From Streptomyces fuscichromogenes (GTDB lineage Bacteria; Actinomycetota; Actinomycetes; Streptomycetales; Streptomycetaceae), in the NCBI RefSeq assembly GCF_014645815.1, contig NZ_BMML01000010.1:1-64000 (forward strand): a stretch of DNA of 64,000 bases, written 5' to 3'. Shown piece by piece: positions 11,640 through 18,804 of the stretch (the stretch's first letter is position 1; every line of letters begins with the position of its first letter). Below the pieces are notes generated by a model. The model was not told the DNA's origin. It searched no databases and saw only the letters and a program-made list of their open reading frames with translations. The position numbers were made by a program, and so were the translations under genes.

Positions 11640-12620
11640 TTACTTCTCCTCGGTGGTGCGGGCGTGGCTGACGGCGGGTTCGTTGCCGCCGAGCAGGAGG
11701 TACAGAACGGCCATCCGGATGGAGACTCCGTTTGCGACCTGCTCGACGACGGTGCAGCGCTCGGAGTCGGCGACCTCGGCGGTGATCTCCATGCCGCGGA
11801 CCATCGGGCCGGGGTGCATCACGATGGCGTGCTCGGGCATCTTCGCCATGCGCTCGCCGTCGAGGCCGTAGCGCCGCGAGTACTCACGCTCGGTCGGGAA
11901 GAACGCCGCGTTCATGCGCTCGCGCTGCACGCGGAGCATCATCACCGCGTCGGACTTGGGCAGTACCGCGTCGAGGTCGTAGGACACCTCGCAGGGCCAC
12001 CGCTCGACGCCGACCGGCACCAGGGTGGGCGGGGCGACCAGGGTGACCTCGGCGCCGAGGGTGTGCAGCAGGTCGACGTTGGATCGGGCGACGCGGCTGT
12101 GCAGGACGTCGCCGACGATCGTGATGCGCTTGCCGGCCAGGTCCTGCCCTATCCCGGCGTCGCGGCCGACCAGGCGGCGGCGCATGGTGAAGGCGTCCAG
12201 GAGGGCCTGGGTGGGGTGCTGGTGGGTGCCGTCGCCGGCGTTGATGACGGCCGCGTCGATCCAGCCGGAGTTGGCGAGGCGGTAGGGGGCTCCGGAGGCG
12301 CCGTGCCGGATGACGACGGCGTCCACGCCCATCGCCTCCAGGGTCTGGGCGGTGTCCTTCAGGGACTCGCCCTTGGAGACGCTGGACCCCTTGGCGGTGA
12401 AGTTGATGACGTCGGCGGAGAGGCGCTTCTCGGCGGCTTCGAAGGAGATCCGGGTCCGGGTCGAGTCCTCGAAGAAGAGGTTGACGACGGTGCGGCCGCG
12501 CAGGGTCGGCAGCTTCTTGATCGGCCGGTCGGCGACCCGGGCCATCTCCTCGGCGGTGTCGAGGATCAGGACGGCGTCGTCGCGGGTGAGGTCGGCGGCC
12601 GAGATGAGATGACGCTGCAT
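11640..12620 (-). CDS. pyrB: Aspartate carbamoyltransferase catalytic subunit
   Basis: PyrB condenses carbamoyl phosphate with aspartate, the committed step to pyrimidines. The 326-aa protein carries the carbamoyl-phosphate site FFEDSTRTRISFE (near residue 49), the loop KGSSVSKGESLKDT, HQHPTQALLDAF and GDVLHSRVARSN. No regulatory subunit gene (pyrI) is present nearby, as usual in actinomycetes. It is separated from pyrR by 84 bases, in which I see no convincing terminator. Expression is expected to follow the PyrR-controlled leader upstream of pyrR. Confidence 0.96.
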   Translation of the reverse strand: MQRHLISAADLTRDDAVLILDTAEEMARVADRPIKKLPTLRGRTVVNLFFEDSTRTRISFEAAEKRLSADVINFTAKGSSVSKGESLKDTAQTLEAMGVDAVVIRHGASGAPYRLANSGWIDAAVINAGDGTHQHPTQALLDAFTMRRRLVGRDAGIGQDLAGKRITIVGDVLHSRVARSNVDLLHTLGAEVTLVAPPTLVPVGVERWPCEVSYDLDAVLPKSDAVMMLRVQRERMNAAFFPTEREYSRRYGLDGERMAKMPEHAIVMHPGPMVRGMEITAEVADSERCTVVEQVANGVSIRMAVLYLLLGGNEPAVSHARTTEEK

Positions 12621-12704
12621 CTGTCAGGCTCCGTAAGGCAGTTCACATATCGGGAGATTGCGGGCAGGCATGGGCGCACCGGGGTGGTGCGGCCCCTCGG
12701 CCTG

Positions 12705-13295
12705 CTACGAGGTCGGCTTCACGCCGAGCAGCACGGTGTCGCGACCGTCCTCCTCGGCGAGCAGGACCTTGACCGTCTCCCGCAACGACGTGGGGAGGTT
12801 CTTGCCGACGTAGTCGGCGCGGATGGGCAGTTCGCGGTGGCCGCGGTCGACGAGCACCGCGAGCTGGACCGCGCGGGGCCGCCCGATGTCGTTCAGGGCG
12901 TCGAGGGCGGCGCGGATGGTGCGGCCGGAGAAGAGCACGTCGTCGACGAGGACGACCAGTCTGCCGTCGATGCCGTCACCGGGGATCTCGGTGCGGGCCA
13001 GCGCCCGCGGCGGGTGCATGCGCAGGTCGTCGCGGTACATGGTGATGTCGAGCGAACCGACGGGCGTCTTGCGGTCGGTGATCTCCGCCAGCTTGGCGGC
13101 GAGCCGCTGGGCGAGGAAGACACCGCGGGTCGGGATGCCGAGGAGGACCACGTCGTCGGCGCCCTTGGCGCGCTCGACGATCTCGTGGGCGATGCGGGTC
13201 AGCACCCGCGCGATGTCGGGGCCTTCGAGAACGGGCCGGGCATCGGAAGCCTGCACCGCGGTGTCGGGCTTTTCCTGCTGGTTCTGCTTGTCCAT
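12705..13295 (-). CDS. pyrR: PyrR, pyr operon RNA-binding regulator / uracil phosphoribosyltransferase
   Basis: PyrR senses UMP/UTP against PRPP and binds pyr mRNA; many members also have uracil phosphoribosyltransferase activity. The protein is 196 aa. It has an extra hydrophilic N-terminus of about 20 residues. The core includes LGIPTRGVFLAQRLA, LDITMYRDDLR, and the PRPP loop VVLVDDVLFSGRTIRAALD. It starts at the ATG at 13295, 9 bases after an AAGGGGG ribosome site. A hairpin with a PyrR-type loop sits immediately before that site (see 13314-13331), so autogenous translational repression of the first gene, and through coupling the operon, is likely. It is divergent from bldD. Confidence 0.95.
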   Translation of the reverse strand: MDKQNQQEKPDTAVQASDARPVLEGPDIARVLTRIAHEIVERAKGADDVVLLGIPTRGVFLAQRLAAKLAEITDRKTPVGSLDITMYRDDLRMHPPRALARTEIPGDGIDGRLVVLVDDVLFSGRTIRAALDALNDIGRPRAVQLAVLVDRGHRELPIRADYVGKNLPTSLRETVKVLLAEEDGRDTVLLGVKPTS

Positions 13296-13313
13296 ACGAA
13301 ACGGACCCCCTTC

Positions 13314-13331
13314 TCCGCCTCACGGGACGGA
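13314..13331 (-). promoter_or_regulatory. Candidate PyrR-binding hairpin in the pyrR leader
   Basis: On the minus strand the stem TCCG/CGGA (13328-13331 with 13314-13317) closes a ten-base loop TCCCGTGAGG. The loop fits the conserved PyrR-binding pattern CCNGNGAGGY known from Bacillus binding loops. It ends only a few bases before the AAGGGGG ribosome site of pyrR (about 13304-13310). No antiterminator/terminator pair is visible, which favours translational repression, as described for Mycobacterium smegmatis pyr genes. Confidence 0.7.
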
Positions 13332-13449
13332 CTTTAAAGGACGTCGGATTTGCGCCATCAACGGTAGCAGGTGGCGAAGAGGCCCCTGATCACCCCCCTG
13401 GCGTAATCGGTCATCGTCACCACGGAAGAGTCGGTGCGGACCATTCGGC

Positions 13450-13479
13450 TTGACGCAGCAGAGTAACGCTGCGTAACCT
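13450..13479 (+). promoter_or_regulatory. Predicted bldD promoter
   Basis: A -35 element TTGACG (13450-13455) and a -10 element TAACCT (13474-13479) are separated by 18 bases. Transcription would begin near 13486, about 60 bases before the bldD start. BldD boxes overlap the spacer, the -10 and the start region. Confidence 0.6.
13463..13477. promoter_or_regulatory. BldD box 1
   Basis: GTAACGCTGCGTAAC matches the published BldD operator nTnACnC(A/T)GnGTnAn at every defined position. It covers the spacer and -10 of the predicted bldD promoter, which fits the known autorepression of bldD. It also lies upstream of the divergent pyrR. Confidence 0.8.
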
Positions 13480-13491
13480 CACAGTGAGTTA
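13479..13491. promoter_or_regulatory. BldD box 2 (one mismatch)
   Basis: TCACAGTGAGTTA matches the BldD consensus core TNACNCWGNGTNA except for G in place of C at position six. It lies two bases after box 1, at the predicted transcription start, and would allow a second BldD dimer to bind. Confidence 0.6.
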
Positions 13492-13547
13492 CCAGCCGCG
13501 CGGCAGGACCAAGGCCGGCCGCGTCGACACAGTGTCCGGGGAGCTAT

Positions 13548-14051
13548 ATGTCCAGCGAATACGCCAAACAGCTCGGGGCCAAGCTCCGGGCCATCCGCAC
13601 CCAGCAGGGCCTTTCCCTCCACGGTGTCGAGGAGAAGTCCCAGGGTCGCTGGAAGGCCGTGGTGGTCGGTTCGTACGAGCGCGGCGACCGTGCCGTGACC
13701 GTACAGCGCCTTGCAGAGTTGGCGGATTTCTACGGGGTTCCGGTGCAGGAGCTGCTGCCGGGCACGACCCCGGGCGGTGCCGCCGAGCCCCCGCCGAAGC
13801 TGGTCCTCGACCTGGAGCGGCTGGCCACCGTGCCGGCCGAGAAGGCGGGCCCGCTGCAGCGCTACGCGGCGACCATCCAGTCCCAGCGCGGTGACTACAA
13901 CGGCAAGGTGCTGTCGATCCGCCAGGACGACCTGCGCACACTGGCCGTCATCTACGACCAGTCCCCCTCGGTCCTGACCGAGCAGCTGATCAGCTGGGGC
14001 GTCCTGGACGCGGACGCCCGCCGTGCGGTGGCCACCCACGAAGAGGCCTGA
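13548..14051 (+). CDS. bldD: BldD, c-di-GMP-responsive master repressor of development
   Basis: BldD represses sporulation genes during vegetative growth; tetrameric c-di-GMP joins two BldD monomers to enable DNA binding. The protein is 167 aa, the standard length. The N-terminal helix-turn-helix domain spans about 9-70 (LGAKLRAIRTQQGLSL, VVGSYERGDRAVTVQRLAEL). The C-terminal domain carries the c-di-GMP signature RxD-x8-RxxD as R114-G-D116 and R125-Q-D-D128, both halves intact. The ATG at 13548 follows CGGGGAG. The upstream region has a promoter overlapped by BldD boxes, so it is probably autoregulated. A strong terminator follows. Confidence 0.98.
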   Translation: MSSEYAKQLGAKLRAIRTQQGLSLHGVEEKSQGRWKAVVVGSYERGDRAVTVQRLAELADFYGVPVQELLPGTTPGGAAEPPPKLVLDLERLATVPAEKAGPLQRYAATIQSQRGDYNGKVLSIRQDDLRTLAVIYDQSPSVLTEQLISWGVLDADARRAVATHEEA

Positions 14052-14083
14052 GCCCTGCAACGACTGAGCAGAAACGTGCCGCC

Positions 14084-14117
14084 GGGGTGGCCGGAACTTG
14101 ACGGTTCCGGCCACCCC
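14084..14117 (+). terminator. Terminator after bldD
   Basis: A perfect 14-base stem (14084-14097 with 14104-14117) with a six-base loop begins 33 bases after the bldD stop. It is GC-rich and followed by GCGGTTTTCC. It should end bldD transcription. Confidence 0.8.
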
Positions 14118-14160
14118 TGCGGTTTTCCGGCGCTCACGTCCTGAGCGGCGTGTCCGCCAC

Positions 14161-14220
14161 CCCCAAGGGGCGCGGGGAAGCGCGACAAGCCCCACACGGC
14201 CCGCAGCCGCCCTACAGCCG
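14161..14220 (+). repeat. Dispersed intergenic repeat, copy 2
   Basis: This copy shows CCCCAAGGGGCGCGGGGAA followed by GCGCGACAAGCCCCAC and a GGCCCGCAGCCG tail. The core has lost a few bases compared with copies at 5271 and 52355. It lies between the bldD and nusB terminators. Confidence 0.65.
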
Positions 14221-14244
14221 CACCACCCCACCCATTGGGCACAC

Positions 14245-14294
14245 GAACGCCGGAGGGCCCGCAGCGAGGCACGCTGCGGGCCCTCCGGGCGTTC
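14245..14294 (-). terminator. Terminator at the end of the efp-nusB unit
   Basis: A 21-base stem (14245-14265 with 14273-14294, one bulged G) with a seven-base loop begins eight bases after the nusB stop on the minus strand. It is the strongest terminator candidate for the efp-nusB transcript. Confidence 0.8.
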
Positions 14295-14301
14295 TGTCGG
14301 C

Positions 14302-14733
14302 TCACGCCTCCCGGCGCAGCGACGGCTTCAACTCCTTCAGACGCCCAAGGAGCCCGTTCACGAACGAGGGCGACTCGTCCGTCGAGAACTCCTTGGCGAG
14401 CTGCACCATCTCATCGAGGACGACGGCGTCCGGCGTCTCGTCGACCCAGATCAGCTCGTACGCGCCCAGACGCAGGATGTTGCGGTCGACGACCGGCATC
14501 CGGTCCAGCGTCCAGCCCACCGCGTACTGGGCGATCAGCTCGTCGATCCGCTTCGCGTGCACGGCGTAGCCCTCGACCAGCTGCATGGTGTACTCGCTCA
14601 CCGGCGGCTGCCGGGTGTCGTCCCGGGACAGCCGGATCCAGTCCGCGAGCACGGTCAGGACATCGGCCCCGCGCTGGTCGCCCTCGAAGAGGATCTGGAA
14701 GGCACGCTTGCGGGCCGTGTTGCGGGCAGCCAC
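14302..14733 (-). CDS. nusB: Transcription antitermination factor NusB
   Basis: NusB pairs with NusE (ribosomal protein S10) at boxA RNA to keep RNA polymerase moving through rRNA operons. The 143-aa protein is all-helical and shows the family blocks ARKRAFQILFE (near residue 7), VDRNILRLGAYEL and VVLDEMVQLAKEFSTDESPSFVNGLL. It starts two bases after the efp stop, so the two are surely cotranscribed; efp-nusB is a common bacterial pair. The length is normal and no odd features were seen. Transcription probably ends at the hairpin at 14245-14294. Confidence 0.95.
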   Translation of the reverse strand: MAARNTARKRAFQILFEGDQRGADVLTVLADWIRLSRDDTRQPPVSEYTMQLVEGYAVHAKRIDELIAQYAVGWTLDRMPVVDRNILRLGAYELIWVDETPDAVVLDEMVQLAKEFSTDESPSFVNGLLGRLKELKPSLRREA

Positions 14734-14735
14734 GG

Positions 14736-15302
14736 TTAGCTGTTCACCCGGCCGAGGTAGTCGCTCGTGCGGGTGTCGACCTTGATCTTCTCACCGGTGG
14801 TGATGAAGAGCGGGACCTGGATCTGGTGGCCGGTCTCCAGGGTGGCCGGCTTGGTGCCACCGGTGGAGCGGTCGCCCTGGACACCGGGCTCGGTCTCGGC
14901 GATGACCAGCTCGACGGCGGCCGGCAGCTCGACGAAGAGCACCTCGCCCTCGTGCTGCGCGACGGTGGCGGTGAAGCCCTCGATCAGGAAGTTCGCGGCG
15001 TCGCCGACGGCCTTCCGGTCGATGTGCAGCTGGTCGTAGGTCTCCATGTCCATGAAGACGAAGTACTCGCCGTCCATGTACGAGAACTGCATGTCGCGCT
15101 TGTCGACAGTGGCCGTCTCGACCTTGACGCCGGCGTTGAAGGTCTTGTCGACCACCTTGCCGGACAGCACGTTCTTGAGCTTGGTGCGCACGAATGCGGG
15201 GCCCTTGCCGGGCTTGACGTGCTGGAACTCGACGACGGACCAGAGCTGGCCGCCTTCGAGCTTGAGCACCAGGCCGTTCTTGAGGTCGTTCGTGGAAGCC
15301 AC
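14736..15302 (-). CDS. efp: Elongation factor P
   Basis: EF-P binds ribosomes stalled at proline runs and promotes peptide-bond formation. The protein is 188 aa with the usual three beta-barrel domains. The tip loop of domain I reads HVKPGKGPAF, with lysine at position 33 where other bacteria modify Lys or Arg; no EpmA/EpmB-type modifying gene is next to it. Later blocks are DMQFSYMDGEYFVFMDMETY and GHQIQVPLFITTGEKIKVDTRT. The start is GTG at 15302. It sits between the M24 peptidase homologue and nusB, and proline-rich proteins such as that at 16752-17570 are natural clients in this genome. Confidence 0.96.
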   Translation of the reverse strand: MASTNDLKNGLVLKLEGGQLWSVVEFQHVKPGKGPAFVRTKLKNVLSGKVVDKTFNAGVKVETATVDKRDMQFSYMDGEYFVFMDMETYDQLHIDRKAVGDAANFLIEGFTATVAQHEGEVLFVELPAAVELVIAETEPGVQGDRSTGGTKPATLETGHQIQVPLFITTGEKIKVDTRTSDYLGRVNS

Positions 15303-15354
15303 GGTTGCGGAATCTCCTGGACTGACGTGGACGACCCCGGGGCACGCACTTTGC

Positions 15355-16461
15355 CTAGAGTGCGAGCAGCTCCTTGGTCGTGATGGTGAGTAGCTCGGGT
15401 CCGCCGTCCGCCTCGGGGCGCACGACGAGCGTGTCATCGATCCGGACGCCGCCCCGGCCCGGGAGGTGGACCCCCGGTTCGACGGTGACCGGCACGCAAG
15501 CGTCCAGTTTACCCATGGCTGAAGGGGCGAGCTGCGGGTCCTCGTCGATTTCGAGTCCGACACCGTGTCCGGTGAGGGGCTGGAGGCCTTCCGCATAGCC
15601 CGCGGAGTCCAGTACCTGGCGGGCGGCGCGGTCGACGTCGCGGTAGGCGGCGCCGGGTACCAGGCTCTCCCGGCCGGCCCGCTGGGCGGCGAAGACGAGG
15701 TCGTAGAGCTCGATCTGCCAGTCGGCGGGCGAGGTGCCGATGACGAAGGTACGGCCGATCTCGCAGCGGTAGCCGCGGTAGGTGGCGCCGAGGCAGACGG
15801 AGAGGAAGTCGCCCTCCTCGACCCTGCGGTCGGTGGGGCGGTGGCCGCGGCGGCCGGAGTTCGGGCCGGTCGCCACGGAGGTGGGGAAGGCCGGGCCGTC
15901 GGCACCGTGGTCGACCAGGCGGCGCTCCAGTTCCAGGGCGAGGTGGCGTTCGGTACGGCCGACGAGGATCGACTCCAGCAGCTCGCCGAGGGCCTGGTCG
16001 GCGATCTCGGCGCCGATGCGGAGGCAGGAGATCTCCTCCTCGTCCTTGACGACCCTGAGCTGCTCGACGGCGCTGCCCAGGTCGGCCAGGCGGAGGCCGG
16101 GGGCGACTGAGGCGAGGGCGCGGTGCCGGGCCACGGTGAGGTGGTGCTCCTCGACGGCGAGGGCGTCGGTGTCCTGGGCGGCGGCGAGGTCGGCGGCGGC
16201 CACGGCGGGGTCACCGCCGGGGCCCTTGAGGAGGTGCGGCCGCAGGGACTCGTCGGGGCGGGCCTCGGTGGGGCGGTCGTCGGGCGGGCCGGGGCAGACG
16301 AGGAGATCCTCGCGCTTGCCGAGGAGCAGGACGGAGCCGGTGGGGGCGGCGCCGGCGAGGTATCGCACGTTGGCCGGGTGCGAGATGACGGCGGACTGGC
16401 TGCCGGCCGCGTGGCAGCGTTCCCTCAGCCTGGTTCGGCGGGCCGCGTACACGTCTGACAT
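15355..16461 (-). CDS. M24 family (Xaa-Pro aminopeptidase-like) protein with altered metal ligands
   Basis: This 368-aa protein has the two-domain layout of aminopeptidase P/prolidase: a creatinase-like N-terminal domain (1-125) and a pita-bread C-terminal domain. In active enzymes the dinuclear metal site uses Asp, Asp, His, Glu, Glu. Here the first block reads LSVCLGATYRGYRCEIGRTF, so the first Asp is Cys and the second is Glu. The His block GHGVGLEIDEDP and VEPGVH are kept, but the last Glu is Asp (RIDDTLVV). It may be a divergent or inactive member. It lies upstream of efp, a neighbourhood found in many bacteria (B. subtilis yqhT-efp). Confidence 0.85.
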   Translation of the reverse strand: MSDVYAARRTRLRERCHAAGSQSAVISHPANVRYLAGAAPTGSVLLLGKREDLLVCPGPPDDRPTEARPDESLRPHLLKGPGGDPAVAAADLAAAQDTDALAVEEHHLTVARHRALASVAPGLRLADLGSAVEQLRVVKDEEEISCLRIGAEIADQALGELLESILVGRTERHLALELERRLVDHGADGPAFPTSVATGPNSGRRGHRPTDRRVEEGDFLSVCLGATYRGYRCEIGRTFVIGTSPADWQIELYDLVFAAQRAGRESLVPGAAYRDVDRAARQVLDSAGYAEGLQPLTGHGVGLEIDEDPQLAPSAMGKLDACVPVTVEPGVHLPGRGGVRIDDTLVVRPEADGGPELLTITTKELLAL

Positions 16462-16557
16462 GAGTCGAGCGTAGGAGGGGTGGGCGTTTTGTGCCGGTTG
16501 GAGGGGGCCGAGTGGGGTGGCGGGGCGCCGTTGTCGGGTGCGGGACCGTGGGTTTTC

Positions 16558-16750
16558 TGCGCAGTTCCCCGCGCCCCTAGGGGGGAGATCGGCCGGCCTT
16601 CGGGTGCGGGGCGATGGGGGTTACTCGCGTAGTTCCCCGCGCCCCTCGGGGGAGACCGGCCGGCCTTCGGGTGCGGGGTGGTGGGGGGATGCTCGCGCAG
16701 TTCCCCGCGCTCCTAGGGGAGAGACCGGCTGGCCGTCAGCTGTAGGGCGG
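16558..16750 (-). repeat. Three tandem copies of the dispersed repeat (68-bp period)
   Basis: The 290-base gap between the M24 gene and the P-loop gene holds three head-to-tail copies of the intergenic repeat in minus orientation. Their shared AGTTCCCCGCG elements begin at 16563, 16631 and 16699, a spacing of exactly 68 bases. The first two share CGGCCGGCCTTCGGGTGCGG; the third has drifted. The rest of the gap shows no gene. Confidence 0.8.
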
Positions 16751-16751
16751 T

Positions 16752-17570
16752 CTACCAGTTCGGGGGGCTGGCTATCGCTCTGGCGAGGACGTCGTCGAGG
16801 ACTCGGGCTGTGGTGGGGACGTCCAGTTGGGAGTTGTCGACGATCGGGAGGCCCGAGCCGTACCAGCCCGCCATGCGGCCGTGGATGCGGGCCACCTCCT
16901 CGTCGGTGAGACGGCGGTTGCCGGTGCGTTCCGCGTTGCGCTCCAGGACGATGTCGAGGCCGGGGAGGAGGACGACGGGGAGCAGGCCGGGGCCGACGTG
17001 CCGCTTCCAGCCGCCGAGGCCGACGACCGGGCGGTCCGGGAAGACCGCGTCGTCGAGGATGCACGAGATGCCGTTGGCCAGGAAGTTGCGCGCGGCGAAG
17101 CCGCAGGTGCGGCGGGCCAGGCGGTACTGGGCCTCGGAGTGGTCGTTCCAGCCGGACTGGGGGTCGGCGAAGCCCGAGCGGACCCACTCGCGGACGTCGT
17201 CGAGGCTGATGTGGGCGGTGGGCACCCGGCGGTGGTCGGCCCAGTACTTGGCCACGCTGGTCTTGCCCGCGCCGGCCGGGCCGATGAGGAGGACGGCCAG
17301 GGTGGTGGTGGTCGGGTCGGGCGCCATGGTGGCGGCCGGGGGCGCGGTCGGAATGCCCACCGGGGCGCCCGGCGGCAGCGGGACGTGGCCCGTGGTGTCG
17401 GGCGGCGGGGGGCTCGGCGGGCCTGACGGCTGCGGCGGTGCGGCCGGTGGGGGCGGCACGGGTGCGGGCCCCTGGGGTGCTCCCGGATGGTGTGCGGCCG
17501 GCTGCCAGCCGGTCGGTCCCTGCCCCGGTCGATGGGGCGGCGGCAGCGGAGATCCCACTGCGTGCTGCAT
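16752..17570 (-). CDS. P-loop kinase-like protein with proline-rich N-terminus
   Basis: This 272-aa protein has residues 1-86 extremely rich in proline and low in complexity, followed by a P-loop domain. The Walker A is GPAGAGKT at 97-104; a LDDV segment and a later RNAERTGNRRLTDEEVARIHGR stretch resemble small ATP-dependent kinases of the zeta-toxin/shikimate kinase kind. The substrate is unknown. A start at Met82, just before the domain, would also give a normal kinase, but the open frame and the proline coding are continuous to 17570. The gene follows aroB on the same strand behind a strong terminator, so it is probably transcribed separately. Confidence 0.7.
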   Translation of the reverse strand: MQHAVGSPLPPPHRPGQGPTGWQPAAHHPGAPQGPAPVPPPPAAPPQPSGPPSPPPPDTTGHVPLPPGAPVGIPTAPPAATMAPDPTTTTLAVLLIGPAGAGKTSVAKYWADHRRVPTAHISLDDVREWVRSGFADPQSGWNDHSEAQYRLARRTCGFAARNFLANGISCILDDAVFPDRPVVGLGGWKRHVGPGLLPVVLLPGLDIVLERNAERTGNRRLTDEEVARIHGRMAGWYGSGLPIVDNSQLDVPTTARVLDDVLARAIASPPNW

Positions 17571-17620
17571 CCGGTGCCACTCCGTCTCGTCATGTTCGTC
17601 CGCGCTCGCTACCGAACGGT

Positions 17621-17661
17621 ACCGCCCCCGGCCGTCGTTTGGTGAAACGGCCGGGGGCGGT
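17621..17661 (-). terminator. Terminator of the aro operon
   Basis: A 15-base stem (17621-17635 with 17647-17661) with an 11-base loop lies about 50 bases after the aroB stop. It marks the probable end of the mltG-aroE-aroC-aroK-aroB transcript. Confidence 0.75.
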
Positions 17662-17712
17662 CCGAAGTGCCCGTCCCACGAGGTGAATCGGGCGGCGGGA
17701 GCAGCGGCGGAC

Positions 17713-18804
17713 CTACTGCCCGACCTCGCCGTACGCGGCGAGCAGCACGGCCGGGTCGGGGCCCTCCAGGACGGTCGGCTTGGCGAGGCCGTCCAGGACG
17801 ATGAAGCGGAGGAGGTCGCCGCGGGACTTCTTGTCGACCTTCATCGTCTCGACCAGCTTGGGCCACTGGTCGTAGCGGTAGTGGAGGGGGAGGCCGACGG
17901 ATTCGAGGATCGTGCGGTGGCGGTCGGCCGTCGCGTCGTCCAGGCGGCCGGCCAGCCGGCCCAGCTCGGCGGCGAAGTGCATGCCGACGGCGACCGCGGC
18001 GCCGTGCCGCCACTTGTAGCGCTCGTTCTTCTCGATGGCGTGGCCGAGCGTGTGGCCGTAGTTCAGGATCTCGCGCAGGCCCGATTCCTTGAGGTCGCTG
18101 GAGACGACCTCCGCCTTCACCCGGATGGAGCGCTCGATCAGTTCGGCCGTGTGCGGGCCCGCCGGGGTGCGCGCGGCCTCGGGGTCGGACTCGATGAGGT
18201 CCAGGATCACCGGGTCGGCGATGAAGCCGGCCTTGATGATCTCGGCGAGCCCGGAGACGTAGTCGTTGACCGGGAGCGAGTCGAGGGCGGCCAGGTCGCA
18301 CAGGACGCCGGCCGGCGGGTGGAAGGCGCCGACCAGGTTCTTGCCCTCGGCCGTGTTGATGCCGGTCTTGCCGCCGACCGCCGCGTCCACCATGGCGAGG
18401 ACGGTGGTGGGGACGGCGATCCAGCGAACGCCCCGCAGCCAGGTGGCGGCCACGAAACCGGCCAGGTCCGTCGTCGCCCCGCCGCCCACACCGACGACGA
18501 CGTCGGAGCGGGTGAAGCCGGACTGGCCAAGCGCCTTCCAGCAGTAGGCGGCGACCTCGGCGGTCTTGGCCTCCTCCGCGTTCGGCACCTGGATGGCGAC
18601 GGCCTCGTAGCCCTGCCCGGCCAGGTCGGCGCGGAGCGCGTCCCCGGTCTCGGCGAGCGCCTCGGGGTGCACGACGGCGACCCGCTTGGCCTTCTCGCCG
18701 ATCAATCCGCCCAGTTCGCCGAGGAGTTGGCGGCCCACCAGGACCTCGTACGGCTCGGTGCCTGCCGTGCCGCCGACCTGGATCCGGGTGACTGCCTCGC
18801 TCAT
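17713..18804 (-). CDS. aroB: 3-Dehydroquinate synthase
   Basis: AroB cyclises DAHP to 3-dehydroquinate, the second shikimate-pathway step, using NAD+ and a divalent metal. The protein is 363 aa. NAD- and metal-binding blocks are present: VVGVGGGATTDLAGFVAATW (near 105), VPTTVLAMVDAAVGGKTGIN, GLAEIIKAGFI, and the metal histidines in LNYGHTLGHAIE and MHFAAELG. The start ATG (18802-18804) overlaps the aroK stop (ATGA). It is the last gene of the aro run and is followed by a strong hairpin. Confidence 0.96.
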   Translation of the reverse strand: MSEAVTRIQVGGTAGTEPYEVLVGRQLLGELGGLIGEKAKRVAVVHPEALAETGDALRADLAGQGYEAVAIQVPNAEEAKTAEVAAYCWKALGQSGFTRSDVVVGVGGGATTDLAGFVAATWLRGVRWIAVPTTVLAMVDAAVGGKTGINTAEGKNLVGAFHPPAGVLCDLAALDSLPVNDYVSGLAEIIKAGFIADPVILDLIESDPEAARTPAGPHTAELIERSIRVKAEVVSSDLKESGLREILNYGHTLGHAIEKNERYKWRHGAAVAVGMHFAAELGRLAGRLDDATADRHRTILESVGLPLHYRYDQWPKLVETMKVDKKSRGDLLRFIVLDGLAKPTVLEGPDPAVLLAAYGEVGQ

